In this document: positions 1 through 8,127 of the stretch, in pieces
Layout of the letters: the number at the start of each line of letters is the position of its first letter
Position numbering within the stretch: position 1 is the stretch's first letter
Origin: JAEXOD01 sp937930275
GTDB lineage: Bacteria; Bacteroidota; Ignavibacteria; Ignavibacteriales; Melioribacteraceae
Direction: 5' to 3'
Length of the DNA: 20,556 nt
Assembly: GCA_036733965.1 (NCBI GenBank)
Contig: DAIMZL010000059.1
Span: 1-20,556, forward strand
Program-made: the position numbers and the translations under genes
The notes under the pieces: model-generated
Told to the model about the DNA's origin: nothing
What the model saw: only the letters and a program-made list of their open reading frames with translations
Databases searched by the model: none

Positions 1-447
1 TTTTTTAACGTTGCAATAGAATTGCGTCATCAACCTTTTATTTTGTGGATTAATAATTTATCAAGTCCGGATGTTATTTTTACTCTTCCTTTTAAAGTTC
101 CTTTATTCGGTGTTAGCAGTGTAAGCGGATTAGCTTTATTACTTGGTATTACTATGTTTTTGCAACAAAAACAGACTGTTAAAGATCCTTCGCAAGCGGC
201 AATGGTTTATATTATGCCGGTTATGTTTACATTAATGTTTATGAACTTTAGCAGCGGATTAAACTTATATTATTTAATGTTTAACTTATTTAGTATTGCC
301 CAACAGGAAATTTATAATAAAAGAAAAGGGAATGTTGAGTTAGTACCTGTAAAAGCAGGACAAAAGAAAGGCTTTTTTGCAAGAATGATGGAAGCTGCCG
401 AAAAACAAGCCCAGACACAAAAAGATATTAAAAACAAAAAAAGATAA
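1..447 (+). CDS. yidC: Membrane protein insertase YidC/Oxa1, C-terminal part (5' end cut by window)
   Basis: The frame is open from base 1 (FFNVAIELRHQPFILWINNL) to the stop at 445-447, giving 148 visible residues, so the gene begins before the window. The segment AIELR-QPFILWI-LSSPD and the later run of hydrophobic helices (LALLLGITMFLQQK, AAMVYIMPVMFTLMFMNFSSGLNLYYLMFN) are characteristic of the conserved C-terminal Oxa1/YidC domain, which inserts and folds inner-membrane proteins together with SecYEG or alone. The visible part ends in a basic tail (QAQTQKDIKNKKR), usual for YidC, which contacts the ribosome. An ATG-less in-frame TTG at position 22 is inside the conserved domain and is not a start. 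The patatin-like gene follows after only 15 bp on the same strand, so the two are probably co-transcribed. Confidence 0.95.
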   Translation, partial: FFNVAIELRHQPFILWINNLSSPDVIFTLPFKVPLFGVSSVSGLALLLGITMFLQQKQTVKDPSQAAMVYIMPVMFTLMFMNFSSGLNLYYLMFNLFSIAQQEIYNKRKGNVELVPVKAGQKKGFFARMMEAAEKQAQTQKDIKNKKR

Positions 448-462
448 ATTAAACGGCTACTA

Positions 463-3165
463 ATGATAAAAAAATCATTTTTAGTAGTAATATATTTTCT
501 CGTTACTTTTCCCTTTTTTGGACAAGATACAACAGTTTATAAATTTGATTTTGTCCAAAAAAGGCTTCCTTTTAATCTTACATATAAAGATTATTCCAAC
601 AAACCTATTGTCGGATTGGTATTAAGCGGGGGCGGTTCACGCGGGTTATCGCAAATCGGAATATTAAAAGCTTTTGAAGAAAAAAAAGTATCTTTTGATT
701 ATATAATCGGTACAAGCATGGGGAGTATTGTCGGAGGAATGTACGCCTCGGGATATTCAATAAATCAAATGGACTCGATTGTTACTACTATTGACTGGAA
801 CGACTTCTTTTCTGTGAATGAATCCAATAGGCGTGAATTATTTATTGACCAAAAAATTACTGAAGATAAAGCAATTTTTTCGCTCCGTTTTGACGGATTT
901 AAACCGGTAATACCTATTTCTATTGCAACCGGTCAAAAAGTAGCAAATTTTTTAAGTCTGCTGGAGTTTAATGCCCCTATACATTTTGTTAATTCTTTTG
1001 ATGATTTGTTATTTAAATTTAGGGCAATTGCTACCGATTTAGTTTACGGAAAGCCGATTATTCTTTCAAAAGGATCTTTGGGAAAAGCGATGCGGGCAAG
1101 CAGCAGCATATCTTTGTTGCTTTCTCCCGTAAAAATTGATACTTTGCTGCTGGTTGACGGCGGATTGGTTGCTAATGTGCCTGCAAATATTGCTAAAAAT
1201 TTGGGGTGTGATTTAATTATAGCGGCAAATGCAACATCTCCCTTAAATACACGTGACGAGCTTGATTACCCTTGGAACATTGCAGATCAAATGGTAAGCA
1301 TTCCGATGAATATCATAACAAATAAGCAGATTGAAAATGCTGATTTTTTGATTACACCCGAATTGGAAAACTTAAAGAATTCCGATTTCACTAAAATAAA
1401 ACCGAGTATTTCCGAAGGTTATTATTCTGCTTTACAAATCGCAGATTCAATTAACGAAAATTATCGTAAGTTAGTTACTAATTCATTTAATTTTAATGAA
1501 ATTACAATTGATAATTATTCATTTGTTTCCGATAATACGGTTGTAAAAGAATTATTAAGCAAAGCATTTAGCGGAGTAAAAGTAATTAAAATTAAAGATA
1601 TAATGTTTGTACTTTATAATTTTTTTAAGATCGGAGAATACAAAGATTTATGGTTTGAACATGTTAGCGATAATGGTAATAATAAAATAATAGTATATAC
1701 GGAGAAATATCCGGAAGTTACTAAAATTAATATAAGCGGTATTTCGAAACTTGATAAGGCGCTAATAGATAGCTTGTTTAACCCGTTATTAGGCAAAGCG
1801 TACAATTCCAAAGTATTATTAAAAAAGACACTAAAACTACTGCAATCATATAGAAAAATTGGTTATTCGTTGGCGGAAGTTGAAAAAGTAGGTTTTAATG
1901 CCGAAAAACAAGAAATTTATTTGCAAATAAAAGAAGGCAAAATTAATAAAATTATTATTGAAGGTAACGACCAAACTAATGTAGATATAATACTAAGAGA
2001 GTTTACAATTAAAGAAGGGGATGATTTTTTATATTCCAACATCGAAAAAGGGCTTATCGGATTAAGAAGCACAAATTATTTTGAAGATATTGAAGTTTCT
2101 GTTTTTAGAGAAGATACAGTAAATATTTTGAAAATAAAAGTTATAGAACGAAACCCCGCAATATTGCGATTCGGTTTGAAGATAGATAACGAAAATCAGG
2201 CTCAAATTTCATTAGATTTAAGGGATGAGAATGTTTACGGTACCGGTACTGAGCTTGGTGTTATGTTTTTTGGCGGTGTTAGGAATAGATCGTTTGTAGG
2301 GGAATATAAAGCCAATAGAATATTCCAAACATTTTTTACATACAAGCTTAAAGCTTATTATGATTTAACCGATATTAATGTATATAAAGACGATTCTACT
2401 AAAAACAGAAACCGCTTTAAACGAGTAAAAGACAGCGAATATAGGCAAATTTTAAAAGGAGTATCGTTTGGGTTGGGCATGCAAGCGGGTAAACTTGGCA
2501 ATTTTATTATCGAAGGACGTTATGAAGGAAACGAAATTAAGAATAAGATTGATTATCAAGGTGCTACTTATAAAGATGATATAGTTGCCGTTAAATTTGA
2601 TTTAACAATTGATTCTCAAGATCGCTTTCCTTATCCCCGAAACGGATTTTATGTGAAATCGTATTACGAAACGGCCCAAAAGAACTTTGGAAGTGATGTC
2701 GGTTATACAAAACTATATAATAATTACTTAACAACATTTACCTTATATAATGCTCATACAATTACAACCAAATTTGTACTTGGATTTGCAGATGAAACAT
2801 TGCCGTTAAGTCAGCAATATACTTTAGGGGGACAAAATTCATTTTTTGGCTACCGTGAAAATGAATATAGGGGGAGACAAATATTTGTAGCCTCGCTTGA
2901 ATATAGATATTTTATACCATTTAGGTTGTTTTTTGATTCTTATGTAAAAGTTAGATATGATTTGGGTTCGATATGGGCAAGCAAGCAAGAAATCAGGTTT
3001 AAAGATTTAAAGCACGGCATAGGCACAACTTTATCATTGGATACGCCTATAGGACCGGCTGATTTTTCGGTAGGGCGAAGTTTTTATTTAAAGCAAAATG
3101 CACTTAAAAATATAGTTAGCTGGGGTGAGATATTTTTTTATTTTAACATAGGATATACACTTTAG
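463..3165 (+). CDS. Patatin-like phospholipase fused to POTRA and Omp85/BamA-type outer-membrane barrel
   Basis: This 900-residue protein starts with a signal peptide (MIKKSFLVVIYFLVTFPFFG, cleavage probably near residue 20). The patatin domain covers about residues 48-335. Its oxyanion-hole loop is GGGSRG (56-61), its nucleophile elbow is GTSMG with Ser85, and its catalytic Asp232 lies in the DGG motif; together these form the Ser-Asp dyad of PlpD/ExoU-like phospholipases. Two POTRA-like segments follow (about 418-493 and 494-563), then a C-terminal region of about 335 residues rich in alternating aromatic/polar strands that fits a 16-strand Omp85 barrel. The architecture is that of type Vd/PlpD-related proteins, but with POTRA repeats as seen widely in Bacteroidota. 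It probably sits in the outer membrane with the lipase on the periplasmic side or exported. The catalytic residues look intact. Its physiological substrate cannot be read from sequence. Confidence 0.92.
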   Translation: MIKKSFLVVIYFLVTFPFFGQDTTVYKFDFVQKRLPFNLTYKDYSNKPIVGLVLSGGGSRGLSQIGILKAFEEKKVSFDYIIGTSMGSIVGGMYASGYSINQMDSIVTTIDWNDFFSVNESNRRELFIDQKITEDKAIFSLRFDGFKPVIPISIATGQKVANFLSLLEFNAPIHFVNSFDDLLFKFRAIATDLVYGKPIILSKGSLGKAMRASSSISLLLSPVKIDTLLLVDGGLVANVPANIAKNLGCDLIIAANATSPLNTRDELDYPWNIADQMVSIPMNIITNKQIENADFLITPELENLKNSDFTKIKPSISEGYYSALQIADSINENYRKLVTNSFNFNEITIDNYSFVSDNTVVKELLSKAFSGVKVIKIKDIMFVLYNFFKIGEYKDLWFEHVSDNGNNKIIVYTEKYPEVTKINISGISKLDKALIDSLFNPLLGKAYNSKVLLKKTLKLLQSYRKIGYSLAEVEKVGFNAEKQEIYLQIKEGKINKIIIEGNDQTNVDIILREFTIKEGDDFLYSNIEKGLIGLRSTNYFEDIEVSVFREDTVNILKIKVIERNPAILRFGLKIDNENQAQISLDLRDENVYGTGTELGVMFFGGVRNRSFVGEYKANRIFQTFFTYKLKAYYDLTDINVYKDDSTKNRNRFKRVKDSEYRQILKGVSFGLGMQAGKLGNFIIEGRYEGNEIKNKIDYQGATYKDDIVAVKFDLTIDSQDRFPYPRNGFYVKSYYETAQKNFGSDVGYTKLYNNYLTTFTLYNAHTITTKFVLGFADETLPLSQQYTLGGQNSFFGYRENEYRGRQIFVASLEYRYFIPFRLFFDSYVKVRYDLGSIWASKQEIRFKDLKHGIGTTLSLDTPIGPADFSVGRSFYLKQNALKNIVSWGEIFFYFNIGYTL

Positions 3166-3215
3166 CATAACTTAATAAAATATTTTAAATATTTATTAAA
3201 AATATTTACATAATC

Positions 3216-3244
3216 TTGACATTTTTGTCATATTTGTGTATTTT
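3216..3244 (+). promoter_or_regulatory. Candidate promoter with overlapping palindromic operator for the Rrf2 gene
   Basis: A TTGACA hexamer (3216-3221) and TATTTT (3239-3244) are separated by 17 bp and lie 56 bp before the Rrf2 ATG. The -35 box overlaps a perfect inverted repeat TGACA-TTTT-TGTCA (3217-3230). Rrf2 regulators commonly bind their own promoter, so autoregulation is a reasonable inference. A CRP/FNR-type factor could also use such a site, although the half-site spacing is not the standard FNR spacing. Confidence 0.5.
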
Positions 3245-3299
3245 TATATAAGATATTTAGCTCCACTTATATTTTTTAACTTAACCGATAGGGTTAAAC

Positions 3300-3731
3300 A
3301 TGATTTATACAAAAACAGGTGAGTACGCTATCCGTGCTATTTTATTTTTAGCACGTCAACCTAAAGAAAATTTAATAATGTCATCGGAAATTGCCAAAAG
3401 CGAAGAAATCCCGTCACATTATTTAGCTAAAATTTTGCAAAGAATGGCAAAATTTGGTTATGTAGATTCCTTTAAAGGGAGAGGCGGCGGGTTTAAAATT
3501 ACCGAAGCAGCTATGAAAAGTTCAATACTTGAAATTGTTGAACGAGTTGAAGGTCCTATAATTAATTTAAAGTGTGTTACCGGTTTAAAAGAATGTTCGG
3601 ATGAAACACCTTGTCCTTTACACGAGGAATGGGCAGATTTAAGAAATAGGATTTATAATTTGATTTCGAGTAAATCGGTTGCTGAAGTTGCGGAAAAGTA
3701 TTCACAGACTTTACGGAAACCCGTAAAATAG
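3300..3731 (+). CDS. Rrf2-family (IscR/NsrR-like) Fe-S transcriptional regulator
   Basis: The protein has 143 residues, the usual Rrf2 length. The N-terminal winged helix is clear (MIYTKTGEYAIRAILFLA, SSEIAKSEEIPSHYLAKILQ, then the wing FKGRGGGFKI). Three cysteines, Cys92, Cys99 and Cys105 (CVTGLKECSDETPC), lie almost exactly where IscR has its [2Fe-2S] ligands, so a redox, NO or Fe-S sensing regulator is likely. It stands alone: a promoter lies upstream and a strong terminator follows 8 bp after the stop. The target genes are not shown by the sequence. Its location in the same neighbourhood as a large Fe-S assembly-like operon is suggestive but not evidence. Assignment to IscR, NsrR or another subgroup needs phylogeny. 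Confidence 0.93.
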   Translation: MIYTKTGEYAIRAILFLARQPKENLIMSSEIAKSEEIPSHYLAKILQRMAKFGYVDSFKGRGGGFKITEAAMKSSILEIVERVEGPIINLKCVTGLKECSDETPCPLHEEWADLRNRIYNLISSKSVAEVAEKYSQTLRKPVK

Positions 3732-3739
3732 TTTAAATT

Positions 3740-3765
3740 AAAAAACCCGCAATTGCGGGTTTTTT
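3740..3765. terminator. Bidirectional rho-independent terminator
   Basis: Six A residues, the 14-bp perfect palindrome CCCGCAATTGCGGG (3746-3759) and six T residues form a symmetrical hairpin. It lies between the convergent Rrf2 gene (stop at 3731) and the minus-strand gene ending at 3767, and can serve both. Confidence 0.93.
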
Positions 3766-3766
3766 G

Positions 3767-4189
3767 CTATTTGTTATCGTTTTTATAAAGTTTTATATAT
3801 TCTAAGTCAGCGCAAAGCAAACTAAGATTATTAATGCACTCTGCCGATAATAAGAAATATTTTTCGTTAAATATTTCGGCAATAAACGTTCCCCCTTTTT
3901 CACTTACTATCTTCAATCCGTTAACAACAATTTCGGTATTGTTTTTAATTTCAGATTTCAGTTTATTAAAATAGTCGTCATCAAATTTATTTTCGCTATT
4001 TCTAATAATTCTAATTAATCCGTTAAAAGCTTTTGCCGAAAATAAAATATCTTCAAAAGTATTATATAACTCGTTCTTCTTAACAATTTCCAAAATACGA
4101 GTTATATCTTCAATATTTTGCAACTGAAAATTTGAATATTCGTTTAACTGATTTACAAATTCGGGAACATTTATTTTACTTAAATTCAT
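3767..4189 (-). CDS. Conserved-looking hypothetical protein, last gene of the gatB operon
   Basis: I do not recognise this 140-residue protein. It is acidic to neutral, rich in Asn, Ile, Leu and Glu, and looks mostly alpha-helical (FVNQLNEYSNFQLQNIEDIT, then FEDILFSAKAFNGLIRIIRN). There is no signal peptide, no membrane segment and no cysteine motif; the two cysteines lie near the C-terminus (SAECINNLSLLCADLEYIKL). It begins 3 bp after the O-methyltransferase stop, and the bidirectional terminator follows its own stop directly, so it is the distal gene of a gatB-methyltransferase-unknown transcript. Normal codon usage and tight spacing make it a genuine gene. Confidence 0.8.
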   Translation of the reverse strand: MNLSKINVPEFVNQLNEYSNFQLQNIEDITRILEIVKKNELYNTFEDILFSAKAFNGLIRIIRNSENKFDDDYFNKLKSEIKNNTEIVVNGLKIVSEKGGTFIAEIFNEKYFLLSAECINNLSLLCADLEYIKLYKNDNK

Positions 4190-4192
4190 TTT

Positions 4193-4846
4193 TTAGTCTC
4201 GTTTAATTCCTATTCCAATACCGTCACCAATCGGAAATATTTGTGCTTCTAAACTTTTATGGTTTAAGAACAATTGATTAAATGACGAAACTTGCTCTGT
4301 TGAATTACGGAAGGGAATCGGTATATCTTCCAAATTTTCCGCAACGTATCCTTTCCACAACAAATTATCGATAAAGATAATTCCGCCCTTATTTAATAAA
4401 TTTAATGAAAGATTAAATAACTTTTCATAGTATAGTTTGTCGGCATCTAAAAAAATAAAATCATATTTTTTATCACTACTTTTCATTATCTCTTCTGCTT
4501 CACCAAATAAAATATTAATTTTTCCTTCTAAACCGGCTTTAGAGATAAATTCTTTTGCCATAGGCATGTTATCTTTACTTTTTTCGATAGTATCTACAAT
4601 GCCTTCTTTAGGCATTCTATTTGCCATTTTAATAGATGAATAGGCAATAGCGGTACCAATTTCAAGTGCATTAATCGGCTGTTTTAACTCAATTAAAATT
4701 TCTAACAACTCTGCAGATTTGTAATCTAATATAGGTATCTTTTTAGCTTTTGCAAGCTCTTCCATTTCCTTTTCCAATTCTGTAAAAGGTTTTCTGTTTT
4801 TGGTTAAGTAGTCTAATATACTTTCACCGTTAATTAATGCGTTCAT
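4193..4846 (-). CDS. Class I SAM-dependent O-methyltransferase (YrrM/COMT-like family)
   Basis: The 217-residue protein has the Rossmann methyltransferase core. Motif I is LEIGTAIAYS (61-70), the acidic residue follows in TIEKS (87-91), and LDAD (133-136) and FIDNLLWKG (158-166) supply the metal-binding Asp/Asn residues (Asp134, Asp160, Asn161) of cation-dependent O-methyltransferases. The DNLLWKG element resembles the DNVL-RG of the YrrM/TrmR branch, which in Bacillus methylates 5-hydroxyuridine of tRNA; a tRNA substrate would fit the company of gatB, but a small catechol-like substrate cannot be excluded. The ATG is preceded by AAGGA at good spacing, 8 bp after the gatB stop, so translation is probably coupled. 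Confidence 0.9.
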   Translation of the reverse strand: MNALINGESILDYLTKNRKPFTELEKEMEELAKAKKIPILDYKSAELLEILIELKQPINALEIGTAIAYSSIKMANRMPKEGIVDTIEKSKDNMPMAKEFISKAGLEGKINILFGEAEEIMKSSDKKYDFIFLDADKLYYEKLFNLSLNLLNKGGIIFIDNLLWKGYVAENLEDIPIPFRNSTEQVSSFNQLFLNHKSLEAQIFPIGDGIGIGIKRD

Positions 4847-4854
4847 ACTTGTCC

Positions 4855-6303
4855 TTATATTTTGTAGTTATCCAACTTTTCTTTCAATATTTTATTAACC
4901 AATTGCGGATTAGCTTTTCCTTTGGATATTTTCATTATTTGACCGACAAAAAATCCTATTACACTTTGTTTTCCGGCTAAGTATTTTTCTACTTCAGTTT
5001 TATTTTGGTCAATTACGTCATCAATTATTTTTTCAATTTCTGAAGTGTCGCTAATTTGAATTAAATTTTTAGACTTTACATATTCTTCCGGATCAATATT
5101 TTCTTTTACCAAATCGCCAAAAATATCTTTCGCAATTTTAGAGCTAATAGTTCCTTTGTTTACCAAGTTAACAAGTTTAGCAAGGTTAATTGCCGAAAGA
5201 TTAAATTCGGAAATATTAATTTTATTTTCATTTAGGTATTTAAAAATATCCCCCATCATGTAATTGCTAAGGGCTTTGTAATCCGAACAATGTTTTGCAG
5301 CGGCTTCATAATAATCGGCAAATTGTTTTTCGTTAGTTAAAACTTCTGAATCATAAACGGGTAAATTATAGCTATCAATAAACAGTTTTTTCCTTTCATC
5401 CGGCAGTGTAGGCAATTGCAATTTTAATGAATTTATGTATGAATCATCTAAAATAACAGGTACTAAATCAGGATCGGGGAAATATCTGTAATCGTGCGAT
5501 TCTTCTTTACTTCGCATAGGTGCAGCAAAATTTTTATCTGCATTCCATAATAATGTTTGTTGAATAATTCTTCCGCCGTCTTCAATAATCTCTATCTGTC
5601 TTTCAATTTCAAAATTAATAGCTTTTTCGACATTTTTAAAGGAGTTCATGTTTTTAATTTCGGTTTTTGTACCAAGCTCTTTAGTTCCTTTTAATCTAAC
5701 TGAAACGTTGGCATCACAACGTAAGGAACCTTCTTCCATATTCCCGTCACAAATATTTAAATAAGTAACAATTTGCCTTAATTTGGTTAAATACAATACC
5801 GCCTCTTCGGCAGTTCTTATATCGGGTTCGCTTACAATTTCCAACAAAGGTACACCGCATCTATTTACATCAACTAAAGTGCTAAAACCCTGGTCGTGTA
5901 TCGATTTTCCGGCATCTTCTTCCATGTGAATTCGAGTAATTCCAATTTTTACTTCTTTTCCGTCTTTAGGTAAAACATTTAGGTGACCGAATTCACAAAT
6001 CGGTTTCTCTAATTGTGAAATTTGATAACCTTTAGGCAGGTCGGGGTAAAAATAATTTTTGCGTGCAAAAATTGATTTCCGATTTATTGAACAATTTGTT
6101 GCTAATCCTAATAAAACAGCAAATTCTATTACTTTTTTGTTGGTCACGGGTAAAACTCCGGGATGACCTAAACATATTGGGCAAACATTGGTATTGGGGG
6201 GCATTCCAAATTTTGTACTACACGAACAAAATAATTTTGTATTAGTTTTTAATTGTGCGTGAACTTCCAGCCCTATTACTGCTTCATATTTTTCGTTACT
6301 CAT
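4855..6303 (-). CDS. gatB: Asp-tRNA(Asn)/Glu-tRNA(Gln) amidotransferase subunit B
   Basis: This is a full-length 482-residue GatB. The N-terminal signature YEAVIGLEVHAQLKT, the cysteine-containing loop (Cys26, Cys28, Cys41, Cys44 in CSCSTKFG...CPICLGHPG, able to bind zinc), the YFYPDLPKGYQISQ motif and the C-terminal YqeY-like helical tail (about 340-482) are all present. GatB recognises misacylated Glu-tRNA(Gln) or Asp-tRNA(Asn) and forms the kinase/transamidase active site with GatA and GatC. It is the first gene of a three-gene minus-strand operon. gatA and gatC are not in the window, as is common outside Firmicutes. The ATG has only a weak AGG upstream. TTGCAA motifs occur in the leader (6345-6373). 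Confidence 0.97.
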   Translation of the reverse strand: MSNEKYEAVIGLEVHAQLKTNTKLFCSCSTKFGMPPNTNVCPICLGHPGVLPVTNKKVIEFAVLLGLATNCSINRKSIFARKNYFYPDLPKGYQISQLEKPICEFGHLNVLPKDGKEVKIGITRIHMEEDAGKSIHDQGFSTLVDVNRCGVPLLEIVSEPDIRTAEEAVLYLTKLRQIVTYLNICDGNMEEGSLRCDANVSVRLKGTKELGTKTEIKNMNSFKNVEKAINFEIERQIEIIEDGGRIIQQTLLWNADKNFAAPMRSKEESHDYRYFPDPDLVPVILDDSYINSLKLQLPTLPDERKKLFIDSYNLPVYDSEVLTNEKQFADYYEAAAKHCSDYKALSNYMMGDIFKYLNENKINISEFNLSAINLAKLVNLVNKGTISSKIAKDIFGDLVKENIDPEEYVKSKNLIQISDTSEIEKIIDDVIDQNKTEVEKYLAGKQSVIGFFVGQIMKISKGKANPQLVNKILKEKLDNYKI

Positions 6304-6344
6304 TCATATACCTAAAAAGTTACACTGTAAAAATAAATATTAAA

Positions 6345-6373
6345 AATTGCAATTGCCAATAAAATTGCAATAT
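6345..6373. promoter_or_regulatory. Second cluster of TTGCAAT motifs between the activator gene and gatB
   Basis: The 77-bp gap between the activator stop and the gatB ATG contains the palindrome AATTGCAATT (6345-6354), the variant TTGCCAAT (6353-6360) and TTGCAATA (6365-6372). These share the core of the array at 8128-8195. They lie where the gatB promoter must be. No GG-N10-GC sigma54 promoter is found here, so repression or an unrelated factor is possible; chance in AT-rich DNA is less likely for the combination. Confidence 0.45.
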
Positions 6374-6380
6374 TAATCAG

Positions 6381-8090
6381 TTAAAAAATATTATATTTCT
6401 TCATCTTTCGCCATAAAGTAGTTAGATGAATACCCAGCTCGTTAGCGGTTTTTGTTTTATTATTTCCGTTTCTTTTAAGCGCTTCGCTAATTATTGTAAT
6501 TTCGCTATCAGATAATATATTATTTTTAGCATGTACTGTTTCTTTAAATTCAAGTGTTAATCTTTCCGGCAGGTGTTCGGGCATAATCATTTTACCCGGG
6601 CATAAAATAAAACAATGCTCAAGTACATTTTCAAGTTCTCGTATATTACCGGGCCATGTATAGGTAATAAAATACTTATATGCCAATGAAGAAATTCCCT
6701 CTATCGATTTATTAAATTTTTTATTAAAAGTTCTTAAAAAATGTTCTATTAATAAAGGTAAATCTTCAATTCGTTCACGCAGGGAAGGGAGATGTATATT
6801 CATTACATTAATTCTAAAGTATAAATCTTCTCTAAAATTTCCTTTTTCAATTTCCGATTGCAAGTTTTTGTTTGTAGCCGCAATAATTCTGGCATTTAAG
6901 TTAATAGGTTTGTTACCGCCGACCCTTTCAAATTGTTTTGTCTCCAAAACTCGCAAAAGTTTTACTTGTACAGCCGGAGAAATATCTGCAACCTCATCCA
7001 AAAATAAAGTACCGCCGTTAGCCATTTCAAATCTGCCGATTTTAGATTTTACTGCTCCGGTAAATGCTCCTACTTCGTGCCCGAATAATTCGCTTTCAAT
7101 TAGTGTTTCGGCAAAAGCACTACAATTTACGGCAATAAAGGGGGCATTTTTATTGTTACTATTTAGATGAATTGCACGGGCTACCAATTCCTTTCCCGTG
7201 CCGCTTTCTCCGGTTATTAAAACAGAACTTTGTGTTTGTGCAACGCTAAGGCAAAGACTAAAGATACGTTCCATTACTTTACTTTTACCAATTATATTAG
7301 CCAATTTGTACTTTTCGGTTATGTGATCGGATAAATTTATTATTTCCGAAATGTCAACAAAAGTTTCAACAGCTCCAATTTTGGTGTTTTTGTTATCAAG
7401 TAAAATACCGGAATTAACCCTTATTTGTTTTATTGTGTTTTTCTTAGTATAAATTGCCAATTCGTTACCAATTGTAGCTGTTCCTTTTGTCATTGTTTCA
7501 ATCATATGGCAATTTTTTTGGCATAAGTTAGATTTGAAAATAGTCCAACAATGTTTTCCAATTGCCTCATCTTTTTTGTAACCGGTTATTTTTTCGGCGG
7601 ATTTATTAAACGATGTTATTCGCCAATCATTATCAATTGTAAATGTACCTTCAATATTGCTGTTAAAAATTGCCTCAAGTTTGTTTCGTTCGTTAATTAA
7701 TTCAGTTGTTTTATTTTCCAACTGTTCTGCCAAAGCCACCATTTCTTTTGTATCTCTAAAAACGAAAACAACACCTATAATATCAACTTCTCCTTTTTGA
7801 ACGGGAGTTATAGAAGCAAGAACGTTTTTAATTGTATTGTTTTTACAAAATATATCAATGGTAAGATTTGAAAAAGTTTGCCCGTTATTTAAGGCGTCTA
7901 AAATAAATCGCTTTGTTTCGCTATCCGCAAAAATTTTGTCACACTTTTTACCGATAAGTTCGTTTTCCGGATACCCGCTAATTCTTTCAACCGCTTCATT
8001 TGTCGAAACCACTTCGCACTCTTTACTTAAAACTATTATCCCGTCCGGAATAATAAAACTTTCATATTTACTATCAATTTCTAAAGGCAT
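6381..8090 (-). CDS. Sigma54-dependent activator with two PAS domains (PAS-PAS-AAA+-Fis HTH)
   Basis: With the ATG at 8090 (MPLEIDSKYESF) the protein has 569 residues. PAS 1 covers about 10-114 and PAS 2 about 136-249, followed by a sigma54-interaction AAA+ domain and a C-terminal Fis-type HTH (about 540-566, TANELGIHLTTLWRKMKKY). The AAA+ domain has Walker A GESGTGKE (294-301), the sigma54-contacting GAFTGA loop (341-346) and Walker B GGTLFLDE (359-366). PAS 2 holds Cys181, Cys190 and Cys194 (CWTIFKSNLCQKNC), which may bind a metal or Fe-S cluster or sense redox. The longer frame to 8183 would run through the palindromic TTGCAA array and add a Cys-rich, hydrophobic, unrelated leader, so I reject it. 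The gene is divergent from the radical SAM/ATPase/NifX operon and is its probable activator, by analogy with the D. vulgaris ORP regulator. Confidence 0.93.
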   Translation of the reverse strand: MPLEIDSKYESFIIPDGIIVLSKECEVVSTNEAVERISGYPENELIGKKCDKIFADSETKRFILDALNNGQTFSNLTIDIFCKNNTIKNVLASITPVQKGEVDIIGVVFVFRDTKEMVALAEQLENKTTELINERNKLEAIFNSNIEGTFTIDNDWRITSFNKSAEKITGYKKDEAIGKHCWTIFKSNLCQKNCHMIETMTKGTATIGNELAIYTKKNTIKQIRVNSGILLDNKNTKIGAVETFVDISEIINLSDHITEKYKLANIIGKSKVMERIFSLCLSVAQTQSSVLITGESGTGKELVARAIHLNSNNKNAPFIAVNCSAFAETLIESELFGHEVGAFTGAVKSKIGRFEMANGGTLFLDEVADISPAVQVKLLRVLETKQFERVGGNKPINLNARIIAATNKNLQSEIEKGNFREDLYFRINVMNIHLPSLRERIEDLPLLIEHFLRTFNKKFNKSIEGISSLAYKYFITYTWPGNIRELENVLEHCFILCPGKMIMPEHLPERLTLEFKETVHAKNNILSDSEITIISEALKRNGNNKTKTANELGIHLTTLWRKMKKYNIF

Positions 8091-8127
8091 TATTATCTCG
8101 TAGTTTAAAAGCAAACTTACTAAAAGT

